From Cokeromyces recurvatus (lineage: Eukaryota; Mucoromycota; Mucoromycetes; Mucorales; Mucoraceae), in assembly GCF_025118155.1 (NCBI RefSeq), contig NW_026251414.1, positions 62,001 to 126,000 of the forward strand: a stretch of 64,000 nucleotides of DNA. The letters are read 5' to 3'. A program made the position numbers and the translations under genes. The first letter of the stretch is position 1. Each line of letters begins with the position of its first letter. The notes beneath the pieces were generated by a model. It had not been told where the DNA came from, ran no database searches, and saw only the letters and a list, made by a program, of their open reading frames with translations. Below, piece after piece: positions 38,823 through 49,298 of this stretch.

Positions 38823-41565
38823 TTATCCACTACAGCTAACACAAGCTTCAGGATTTTCAAGAGAACAAGCAATAGCAGCTAATTGGTCAGCAGTCTTTTC
38901 AACTTCTTCCTCAAGATCATCCTTTGATTCATCACCCATATTCATTCTCATAGCATCAAGGGGACTTGTCTTAAGGAATTGCATACCAGTCTTTAACCCC
39001 TTCTTCCAAGCATAGAAATGCATAGAAGAAAGACGACTATAATTAGGATCAGCAGAGAACAAATTCATGGATTGGGATTGATCGATAAAGGCAGCACGAT
39101 CAGCGGCCATATCGATAATCACACGTTGAGAAATTTCCCAAACTGTCTTGTAGAGCTTCTTAAGGTCATCAGAAATAAGAGGAAGCTTTTGAACACTACC
39201 ATTGGCCTTAGCTAACATATCCTTTACTTGAGTACTCCACATACCACGCTCAATAAGGTCTTTGAGGAGATGGGGATTGACAGCTTGGCATTCACCTGTC
39301 ACTGAACGATGGGTGAAGATCATGGATTGATAAGGTTCAAAACTATCATTATTACCAAAGAATTGACTTGTCATCGTCGTAGGCATAGGTGCGACTAAAA
39401 GAGCATTACGAACACCATGCGTCTTAATATCAGCACGAAGCTGATCCCATTCGAGACGATCAGAACCCTTGACCCCCCACATGTCGTGTTGTAAAATGCC
39501 TTGACTCATAGGGGAACCTTCATAAGCAGAATAGGGACCATACTTTTGAGCTAATTCATTAGATGCCTTAAGAGCAGCAAAATAAATGGATTCAAAGATA
39601 TCCTTGTTTAATTGACGTGCTTCAGGAGAGTCAAAAGGATAGTGCATCATTAAGAAGACATCGGCTAAACCTTGAATACCAACACCAAGTGCACGATGCT
39701 TAAGGGCACTTTCCTTTACTTCATCCATGATATAATGGTTGACATCAATCATCTTGTCCAAATCTTTAACAACAGCATTGACCAAGTCATGAAGGACATC
39801 AAAATTAAAGGTACGTGTATGAGCATCAACACATTTGGTAAGTGCGATAGAGGCAATGTTGGTAGAAGCAATTTCGTTACCATTAGCGTATTGAACAATG
39901 TTCGTATTATGGCTAGAACCAGAAATAACGCCATTATGTTTTTGGTTACTCTTTTCATTAATAGCATCTATAATTAAATAAATGTTAACATTTTATACGT
40001 GTATTTTTCATATATATATATATATATATAACTTACCCTTATAACACATGAATGGCATACCACTCTCAATTTGAGCATCCAAAATGGAAAACCATAACTT
40101 TTGAGCAGAAACCGTCTTTCTTGCCTTACCCATTTTTTCATATTTAATATAAAGTTCTTCAAATTCTTTACCATAAGTGGTATCAAGACCAGGGCATTCG
40201 TTAGGACACATTAAAGACCATTCACCATTCTCTTCAACACCTATAATAGTTTATTAAAAGGTAAGTAAGGCATAGAAACCCCCCTCCATACACACACATG
40301 TATAAAATAGATAATAACTTACGTTTCATAAAGAGATCAGGGATCCAAAGACCAAGAAGAAGGTGACGGGCACGAAGGTTTTCTTCACCACTATTCTTGG
40401 AAAGATCAATGTATTCAAAGATATCATAATGCCAGGGTTCAACATAAACCGTAAAAGTACCCTTTACCTTTTTGGCACCAGGGGTAATATAACGAGCGGC
40501 ATCATTAAAGACACGTAACATGGGAATAATACCATTAGAGGTACCGTTGGTACCAGCAATATAGGAACCAGAAGCACGAATCTTTTGGAAACTCATACCG
40601 ACATAACCAGATGCTTTGGAGATACGAGCACAGGTAGCAACAGTATCGTAAATACCCTCAATACTAAATATGAAATATTAATTTAGATATTTTTTTTCTC
40701 TCTCTTTCTCTCTTTCTTTATTTTTTAAGCGTACCTGTCTTCTTTCATTTGGACATCAAAGAAGCTTGAAAGTTGATTATTAGGAGTACCAGCATTCATA
40801 AGAGTAGTAGCAGCAAAAGTAAAGAATTTACGTGAGGTAAGATCATAAGTCTTGAAAGCAGCTTCTAAATCTTCACCATGAATGGCAAGAGCAACACGCA
40901 TCATCATATGCTGAGGACGTTCTACAACCTTCTCACCAATCTTCATGAGGAAATTTTGTTCAAGTGTCTTGAAACCAAAATAGTTGAAATCGAAATCACG
41001 TTGGTAATCGATGGTGGCATCAATTTTATCGGCATGTTTCAAAACCAAATCCAAAAATTCTTTGGAGATTAAGGGATTATGAGCCTTTGTGATGGGATGA
41101 ACATTATTATATAAATCTTGCATAACTCTGGAAAATTTATCATGAGTTTCCTTTTGAAGATTAGATACTGAGAGACGAGCAGCTAAGATAGCATAATCAG
41201 GATGAATGCCTGTCATATCAGCGGCGATTTCTGCAGCCAAGTTATCTAATTGAACTGTTGTAATACCAGGATACATGCTTGAAACGACCTACAGAGCGTT
41301 ATATTCTTTAGTCAATTGACATTAATATATATACATTTATGTATATTTATTTATTTATTTATTTAAAAGCAAACCTTTTGAGAGATCTTTGGTGGGTCAA
41401 CAAAGTTTTCATCGAGACCTTCACATAAGATATTTATACGAGAACTAATTTTATCGAAAAAGACTTTTTCTTGAGTACCGTCTAGAAAAAAAAAGGAGTT
41501 TTTTTTTTAGATATAATACCAAAATGCTTATCAGAATATTGCTTACCTCTCTTTATAACATACAT
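38823..41565 (-). CDS. Ribonucleotide reductase large-subunit paralogue lacking active-site residues
   Basis: Six exons, complement(38823..39967, 40037..40240, 40323..40663, 40735..41288, 41375..41481, 41547..41565), 789 aa, all in phase. It is full length and alignable with eukaryotic R1: an ATP-cone at the N-terminus ([20 protein letters not shown]), [50 protein letters not shown] and a C-terminal redox tail, CVSCSG. Canonical R1 makes deoxyribonucleotides by radical chemistry. Here, in human register, Cys218 is Phe (LSSFFD), Asn427 Ser, Cys429 Asn, Glu431 Asn, Cys444 Thr, and the radical-path Tyr-Tyr pair is Gln-Phe (GMQFLKT). The NKRPGAFA block is also changed. No frameshift or stop is present. 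I read it as a pseudoenzyme that could still bind nucleotides, R1 or R2; a canonical RNR1 must exist elsewhere. The promoter has three ACGCG boxes. Confidence 0.88.
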
Positions 41566-41683
41566 CTTCTATTATTTTTATACAAATCTCTCCTTGTTTA
41601 TGAATATTACAAACAAACAAACAAACAAAAAAAAAAAGGGAAAAAACAAAAATAAAAATAACTTTATAAATGCTGATAAAAAA

Positions 41684-41768
41684 TTCGCGTCTTAAAAACA
41701 CGTCTTATTTTATTATATAAATACATGTATATAGAAGAACGCGATTTTTTTTTTTAATAAAACGCGAA
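41684..41768. promoter_or_regulatory. Cluster of three ACGCG boxes upstream of RNR paralogue
   Basis: TTCGCGT at 41684-41690 (ACGCGAA on the minus strand), ACGCGA at 41739-41744 and ACGCGAA at 41762-41768, 119 to 203 bases upstream of the ATG at 41565. They match the core of MBF/E2F-type sites that control S-phase genes in fungi. The assignment is by motif only. Confidence 0.55.
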
Positions 41769-42679
41769 CTTTCTGTAATTTCTGAGTTTGTTCCAAAAAA
41801 GTGAGTCGATTACAGAAGCAGAGAGATTGACATCATCGGATAATTGTACAGATTTATCAAATTATTTAGCGAATAGATAGATATATAAATATATGTATAT
41901 AAAATACATGTGTATAATATATACAGGATATAAGTCAAGGGGTCAATAATAATCAAAGGAATAGGATGATTAAGGCTGTTCTTCATGACTTTCATAAAGA
42001 AGAAATTTTAATTTATAAGCATTTGTCTAATGTTTAAAGGGCCGATTTCAGACCCAAATCTCCACTTTAACACGAATGAGAAGAATATCATCCTATTTCC
42101 AACAAAGGGCGTTATTAATTTTTTTTTTTTTGTGCTTTATCTAATACACATTTATTACAAATATATACATATATATATATTTATATATAAGCAGATATGA
42201 CATGTTTAGAAATCAAACAAGTTTTGCATATATGGAAAGAATTTGTTGTGGCAAAGAAGCTGTAAATATATAATGTATATGTGTATATATATATACAAGA
42301 AATGGAGAAATTAACTTTATATAAAATCTTCAAATGGATAATACTGATTCATTCTTTATGTTAAAAGTAAAATAAATAAATAGAGTTGAAGAATAGAATA
42401 AGATAACACACACATACACACACACAATGTTATATTGATTTATTAGATACATGTTCCAATAGTATTAATACAATTGTCTGTATTCCTTATTATGCTTTAT
42501 TTAAATGTAACTATGCAAAATAGCTTAGCCTTTAATAAATTATATGTATTTATATGTATGAATGAGCGAGCGTGTTTAATAGTATGTAAAATTGTAGTAA
42601 TAAAAAATAATACTAATATTTATATATATATATATATAAAAGTCCTTCCTCGTATAATATAATAAATAAGCATATTGCT
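41769..42679. other. Spacer, no gene seen
   Basis: 0.9 kb of AT-rich sequence with TA/CATA and CA simple repeats (about 42165-42190, 42280-42300, 42405-42425, 42620-42640). The frame at 41810-41995 is composition-driven. It includes the 3' flank of the Sur7-like gene. Confidence 0.5.
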
Positions 42680-43924
42680 TTACTGAATTATATTTGCAGA
42701 TTGAAGAACCGGTGTTTGATAACCAGGTCGTATAGAGCTATCGTTTTGATCATGAGGTACACTGCTATCACCAGTAGTTAAATGGGTAGGCTGCTGGTTA
42801 TAGTTAGTATAGTGAGACTGAACATGATTGTTGTCGAGCGTGTTCGAAATACCACCAGTAGGTGTTCGTTGACGTTCTAAATTAGGAGACATCATATAAG
42901 GTTGTTGCAATACATCTGTATTCCTTTGGCCAGTTATATTATTACTGGTATTCGCATTTTGACCATAAGAAGAAGGGGAAGTAGTAGTGGCAGTAGTTGT
43001 TATGGGTTGAACACCAGATGTAGTCATATAAGTAGATTGATTTCCCCTATCTGTATCCAAGGGGACATGCGTATTATTATAGTTGGAATGATAATTTTCA
43101 TACTTGTATTGATTATCCTTGTCGTTGCTATAGACTGGACTAACCTGTGATCTATTCTTTCTTCTTCTTCTAGAAAACCATCCTCTGTTATCTTCAACAT
43201 CATAATGTCTATTGTCAGAGCCTTTGCGTCCAAAGCAAGAACCACCCGAATAAAAGAAAAAGGCTAATAAAAGAGAAACAACAGCACCAATATGAAGCCA
43301 AAGAGCATTCCCGGCATGTGCTTGCCATGGACTTGCACCACTTGTTAAATTCTTTATGCCTGCTAAAACTAAAATGAGAGCCAAGATGAGAGCGACCAAG
43401 GTAACCAAGAAATTAATAAAGGTAAGAGTGGACATTGAGTATCCCCAACCACGACGTTTCAAGCAACAAATGGGTAAACTCATGAGCCAAAGGATAAAGC
43501 TGAAACCTAGACCAATGAAAAGTAAGATAAAGAGACCCAAGAAGAGACTCTTGATATATCCACTATTAGCTAAATTAGGGACAGTGTCCACAATATTGGG
43601 TGTTTGTGCCCAATTGTAAGCTGCATAAGGATGTGCACAGCTTGTAGCATCCCCATTACCATCTACAGTACAATAATTCCTAATAAATAATAGTATATAT
43701 ATACATATCTGAATTTAATTCTGTTTAATTTCATGTTCTTCTTTTCAAACTTACCATAAGCCCAGATTATAAGATTGACCTTGATTATTCCATGCTCGTG
43801 CATAAAAAATTTTTCTTAGGAAATGTCGATTTGATATCTGACCAATAATTATAAAAAGCTCCAATAGAAAACTAAAAAGAAGAAAAAAGGAGCCTAATGT
43901 AGTAAATGCAGGAAAGAGCCACAT
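42680..43924 (-). CDS. Sur7/PalI-like tetraspan membrane protein
   Basis: Two exons, complement(42680..43679, 43755..43924), giving 389 aa. Four hydrophobic spans: about 4-24 (FTTLGSFFLLFSFLLELFII), about 95-118, about 133-155 and about 172-190. The extracellular loop carries GLWNYC, the W-x-x-C motif of the SUR7/PalI family, created at the splice junction. The cytosolic C-terminal ~190 residues are Asn/Thr/Tyr-rich and disordered, with an Arg/Lys cluster (FSRRRRKNRS) just after span 4. PalI/Rim9 proteins act in ambient-pH signalling and Sur7 proteins mark eisosomes; the long disordered tail leans to the PalI/Rim9 type, but I cannot decide. It diverges from the SET-domain gene, with 1.2 kb between. 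Confidence 0.82.
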
Positions 43925-44571
43925 ACTTGTTCAGTTGTAATAAGCAATAAAGTAAAAAAAACAAAAAACAAAAAAAAGAAAAGAAAAGAAAATGAGAGAG
44001 AAAAAAAGATGATTAAAACATGTTAAAAGGAATAATAGTCGTGTTGTTACGTAATATATAAAACGTCCCAGGCTATTAAGAAACTATGTTTTCCTAATCC
44101 AATCATGACTATTTGGGATCAAGAAACCCTTGATGGAAATTTATTCTTGTGTATTGTCTATGTCATTATGAAAAATAAAAAGAAAGAGAATAGCCAATTA
44201 GTTTCATATCATCAATAAGAAGAAGTAATAACAACAACAATAAATTCACCAGGTATACATAATAGCTATGTTTTTCTTTGTTTATTTGTTTCCATAGAAA
44301 TAAGCATGAATGATTAAAATCACGTGTTATGTATACACATATATGAATATATACATTGATCTACATGAAATAGTTTACCTAGTTTAATTTTATGCAATGC
44401 ATGCTTTTCTTCCATGTGTCAATAAACCTTATTTTAAATAATACTTTAAAATTGACGTAATTTTAAAGTTTGACGACAGAGATTTAATAATAACTAACAT
44501 CATATCCTTATTGTTGAACACAGCGTATTATTTAAAATATACTAAAGTTACTACTAGTACCGGATATGATT

Positions 44572-44618
<47 letters not shown>

Positions 44619-45122
44619 AAAAGAAATCAATCTAAAAATATGCTTTTACTGAAACCATAAATCCATGCTTTATAACACTAGAGAAAGCCTACATGATCAC
44701 ACACACATACAAGTCTAAACTAGTAAAATCGAGAATAAAAGCTAGTTAATTAAAGTGGCCAAACAACATTAGAATTATATTACATAAGCACATGAATAAC
44801 GTGAAATTCAACTCAAAAAAAGTACAATAATATCACACATGCTTATTCTATATCCTCAATAACAGAAAATCCGTTACATTCAAATACTCATAAAACATCA
44901 TTAAAGATATTCACTATATATTTCTAGCGTTATACATATTAACAATAATATTTTTTTTTTTTTGCATAGTCAAATCAACTGCTCTCTTCTGAGCTATAAT
45001 GTGTACTACAAAAAAATAATAAAAGAAATAGTCACTATCACAATTAATTTTTTTTTTCTTAAAAAATATTTGGTATAATTCACACATAACATCCATACTT
45101 TTTATACCACACAATAGTGATC
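43925..45122. other. Divergent spacer, no gene seen
   Basis: 1.2 kb between the Sur7-like and SET-domain start codons. AT-rich with an A43 run at 44574-44616. A reverse frame at 44914-45114 has no recognisable product. No RNA gene found. Confidence 0.5.
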
Positions 45123-47198
45123 ATGTCATCGTCTTCAAATCAAAAGAGATTAGACCTTTTAGTAAAATGGTTTGATGATCACAAGATTAAATGGAATAAA
45201 GAAGCTTTAGAAATTCGAGAAGTCAATGGTTCTTTTGGTGTTTATGCTAAAAAAAATGTAAAAAAGGGCAAAACAGGTAGCTAGATTTTAATCTTTTTTT
45301 TTTTGTTCTTCTTAATCATTAACATGATGCTGTTTTACGACTAGTTGTCAAGATCCCTAAAGAATGCATTCTATCTATCAAAACAACGGGCATTGCTAAT
45401 ATTTTGGATGAGGCTAACCTTGAAGGGGGTTGTCCTCTTGCTTTAGCCGTATTATACGAAATGGCACAAAAAGAGGCTTCACCTTGGTATGGTTATCTTC
45501 AAGCTCTTCCAGATCAAGGTGCAGATCTTCCTATTTTTTGGGATGAAGAAGAACAAGCAATATTTAGAGGTACTGAGATGGAATCAGCAGTACAAAATGA
45601 CTTGGTAAATTTGGATAATATGAATGATACTTTTTATTATATTTTTACTAAAGTTTTGCTTTTTTTTTCTTTTTTTTTTTTTAAAAAAAAGGATGATTTA
45701 GAAGATGATTATGGAGAATTGATTGAACCTATTTTAGAAGAGCATCCTTATATTTTTGATCGTGGTACTAATTTAGATGACGATCCTTATTCATTTGATA
45801 GATTCATCAAAGTATCTACCTTGATCTCATCACGTGCTTTTGAAGTAGATGCTTATCATGAAAACGCTCTCGTACCTTTTGCGGATTTATTTAATCATCG
45901 TGGCGAAAATGAACATGTTCACTTCGAAACTGAGTTTGAAGTGTGTGATGCTTGTGGTGCTCCAGAATATTGTGAACATGAATATCTTACATATCTCGAA
46001 CAAGAGGAAGAAGAAAAAGAAAACGATAAGGAGGAGAAAGGAGAAGATGATGGTGATGATGAAGAAATAGAAGAGGATGAAGAAGATTGGGAGGATGAAG
46101 AAGAAGAAATGCCAATGGATACTGAATTACCTGATTTAGAAGAATTAGAAAAAGCAGGGATTGACTTTTATGATGTAGACAATGACGATGATGAGAAAAA
46201 GGATACTTGTGATATGGTAGTTGATCATAATATTAAAAAGGGTGAGGAAGTGTTTAATACTTATGGCGATCATCCTAATATTGCTTTGTTGAGCAAATAC
46301 GGTTTCTGTTATGATGATAATAAGAATGATTATATTTCTATCAGTGAAGATTCGATTGTTGAATGCTGTCTTGCTATTTCTGCAGAGATTTTAAGACAAG
46401 AAAATGGGAATGATGAAAAAGAAATCGAGAAATTAGCATTAGAACGTACACGACCTCGTTGGGAATTCTTTTTACAGAACGAACATGTATTATGTCCTTC
46501 TGAAGGTGATGAAGAAGAAGAGCAAATAGATGATTATGAAGATGATCAAGATGGTTGTTGTAGTGATGATGGACATGAACATGAGCATGGACATGAACAC
46601 GAACACGAACACGAACACGAACATGATGAAAATGATGAATGCTGTGGTGGTGGCAGCGATTATGATGAACATGGTATGCAAGGTCGTTCTCGTCCCTATT
46701 TTATTAATTATGAAGGATTATTTGAGGACAAAGTAATGTGTCTACTTTATGTGATGTTTGTACCAGAAACTACATTTGCTACTTTTGTTGAAGACGTCAA
46801 TAATGCTTTGACTTATTTTGAAAACCTTGCAAAGAATAAGAGCAAAGTACCTAGTGATGTTAGACATAATGTATACCAAGTATGCCTTGCTCTCGTTGAA
46901 TACAGACGCTTAGAATACCTTGAAGAGAATGAATGGAAACCAATTGCTGAAGATATTAAAGAACGTGATAAGGTAATGAACTAATTGTACGAATAAATAT
47001 AGAATGAACTTAATTATTCTATTTTAGGCTGCTGGTGAAAATATGAGAAAATATTATGCTTTAACTTGTCGTATTAGTGAAAAGAAGATCATTGAAAAGG
47101 CTATTGACTATTATAGCAAATTAATCAAAGAACACTCTTCTACAAAAAGCAAAAAGACGTGTTCAACCAAAAACAAGACTAAAAAAATGAAATTATAA
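45123..47198 (+). CDS. SET-domain protein lysine methyltransferase, RKM/SETD6 type
   Basis: Four exons: 45123..45276, 45345..45604, 45692..46972, 47028..47198, giving 621 aa. The SET fold is split by a large iSET insert, as in ribosomal protein methyltransferases (Rkm) and SETD6. FGVYAKKNVKKGKTVVKIPK begins the SET domain, ALVPFADLFNHRGENEHV carries the SAM-binding N-H pair, and GEEVFNTYGDHPN holds the catalytic tyrosine. A C-terminal Rubisco-LSMT-like helical domain follows (RPRWEFFLQNE, TCRISEKKIIEKAIDY), ending in a Lys-rich tail. Two acidic low-complexity inserts are conspicuous: a Glu/Asp tract (about 230-280) and an Asp/Glu segment with (His-Glu)n repeats. CDACGAPEYCEHEY may bind metal. 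The 87-nt second intron contains no stop and keeps frame, so its retention would add 29 residues. Targets are inferred, not shown. Confidence 0.87.
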
Positions 47199-47275
47199 TA
47201 ATATCTTATATATACACACAAATGCATATGATAGAAAATACATATAAATATATACACACATCTACTTTTTATTGC

Positions 47276-47822
47276 TTATTTATCTATTAGTTTCATTGAT
47301 TTTTGAATCATTTTGTTTATATTGTAAAAGGACTCGATATGCTCAATATCATTTAAACTTTTTTTAACATCAATAATGTTAGATACTGCAATATTCACTT
47401 TCTCACTTGTCTCTTTTATCTTCTTTTTAGTTTCAACTATTTTTGGTACTCTACGATGAATATGCTCCGTTATTCTGTAGTAACCAATTGAACAATCATT
47501 TAAGCATAATAATAAAATATGTTTAAATTCAGTAATGTCTACATAAATTGTAATGTAATGTAAGCCAAAAATGTATGTCAAGTTATATATCTAAAGTGTG
47601 TTGTATACATGTACTTTGTTCTATTCTTTGTTCTTTTTTATCTTCTTGTTGAGTTAACATGTGGTATAAATTCTTTTTAGCATTTTGAAATGATTGATTA
47701 AAAGATGAAGTTGAAGAAGTACTAGAATAAACAGAAGCAGGTCGTTTACTCTTCTTTTTAGATTCCTCTTCTTGATGATACCATGCAGGCAATAAAATCG
47801 ATAAATGTTTTGTTGACGACAT
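47276..47822 (-). CDS. BORC complex subunit 8 (BORCS8/MEF2BNB)-like protein
   Basis: Two exons, complement(47276..47538, 47615..47822), giving 156 aa. The second half resembles animal BORCS8: CSIGYYRITEHIHRRVPKIV lines up with its YRLQEHVRRSLPEL block, followed by a helical stretch to IQKSMKLIDK. BORC sits on lysosomes and recruits the Arl8 GTPase for lysosome transport. The N-terminal 60 residues are a Ser/Lys-rich extension not seen in the animal protein. The ATG lies six bases from a 42-base T-run on the coding strand. Tail to tail with the SET gene, 77 bp between stops. The assignment rests on a modest match, so alternatives among small helical proteins remain. Confidence 0.65.
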
Positions 47823-47827
47823 GTAAC

Positions 47828-47873
<46 letters not shown>

Positions 47874-48023
47874 TTGCACATGAATATAAATAAATATTGT
47901 ACACATGTACATAATAGTGATTGGATTTTTAAATACATAATAAATTAATAATAAAAAGAAGTATACACACATACATATACATTTTTTTTTTTTTTTTTTT
48001 GGTACTTTACACATGTCATTATA

Positions 48024-49216
48024 ATGTTCGATTTGGTTCGGAATACTTTACATAAAACAGAAACGAATACTAATGAAGATAAACTCAAAGGTAACATACA
48101 CTACATTAAATCAATGACATTAATTAACTTCATCTTTCAAAACAAACTGTCTACAAATGACAGTTTTTTTAAATGTTTATGATATGGTATAAAAGATAGC
48201 AATATGAATAAAAAATATGTTATAAAATGCAATATACATTTAACAAAAATATATATTGGATAAATTAGCTACAACCAAGTTTCATTACAAAATTAGGTCA
48301 TGTTTTAGGAATTGGTAAAAAAAAAAAAAAAAAATCCAATAATATGGACATATGTGTGTTAATACATGTGTAGGCATATATCATTCAGGCATCGAAATAG
48401 GAGAACATGAATACTGTTTTGGAGGTCATGATTATGAAAAAGTTACAGGTGTATTTATAGTTCGACCGAAATCTGGGCTTCAGGGACTTTTATTCAAGTA
48501 AAATATGGTATATAAAAGTATAAAAAAGTAGTAGAATCATTAAAAAAAAAAGGATATCATTAGACAATCAATTAACATGGGCTATACTAACTTGACACGA
48601 CAACAAGTTGATAAAATTCTAAAAGATATTTCCAAAGAATATAGTGGGACATCTTATAAATTATTAACAAGGTACAAGACATGTTTAACAATCATGCTTT
48701 TTTCTTTTTTTTTTTAACATAATAAGTACAGAAATTGTAACCATTTTTCAGAAGATCTTTGTAAACGACTAACAGGGAAAACAGCACCAGGATGGATTAA
48801 TCGTGCAGCCAAGTTAGGTACAATGTTCCCCTGTGTTATACCAACAGAATGGATTGAACCACCAGATGCAAATGGAAATGGTATACTTTTATAATGTAGA
48901 ATATACTTGTACGTTAATAACAAATCATTCTATATGAATAGTCGTAGATACTTTAGATTCTTCTTCTTCGAATACTATATCAAAGAAGAATAACGATCAT
49001 ACCATAACGAATAAGAGTAACAATACGATAAATCATCATGATTGCAGTTTATCTGAAAAGGAAAAGAAAAGGAGACCTTCTTGTTATCCTTCAAATTCAA
49101 CTGATAGCATTCATTTAATGAAAACAACAGTCATTAAAGAGGATGAAACGAATCATTCAAGTCATGTTAAAGAACCAGATACCCATAGATCAGAAGTAAT
49201 TCGATCTGTTACCTAA
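48024..49216 (+). CDS. PPPDE-domain (DeSI-type) deubiquitinase/deSUMOylase
   Basis: Seven exons: 48024..48090, 48164..48186, 48269..48314, 48374..48497, 48564..48671, 48732..48880, 48942..49216, giving 263 aa. The PPPDE papain-like fold appears as VFLNVYDM, then GIGIYHSGIEIGEHEYCFGG with the catalytic His, MGYTNLTRQQVDKILKDI, and RNCNHFSEDLCKRLTG with the catalytic Cys. DeSI proteins remove SUMO or ubiquitin from targets. The C-terminal ~90 residues are Ser/Asn/Lys-rich and look disordered. Exon 2 is only 23 nt. The acceptor at 48561-48563 was chosen because the nearer AG at 48551-48552 would run into a stop. It diverges from the BORCS8-like gene (201 bp apart) and converges on RUD3 (82 bp). 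Confidence 0.87.
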
Positions 49217-49298
49217 TTATCTATCATAGCATCTGTCGTTATTGCATTATAAAGAAGTATAAATTATGTTACAATAAGTTTATTATGTACACGCAGTA

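Noticed and set aside
38823..41565. Treating the RNR gene as a pseudogene because its active site is lost
   Set aside because: No stop, frameshift or broken splice site in 789 codons and all other R1 landmarks kept; a decaying copy should show damage spread over the gene.
48551..48563. Nearer acceptor AG for PPPDE exon 5
   Set aside because: With the only canonical donor it gives a stop within 15 codons; the AG at 48562-48563 restores the family motif MGYTNLTR.
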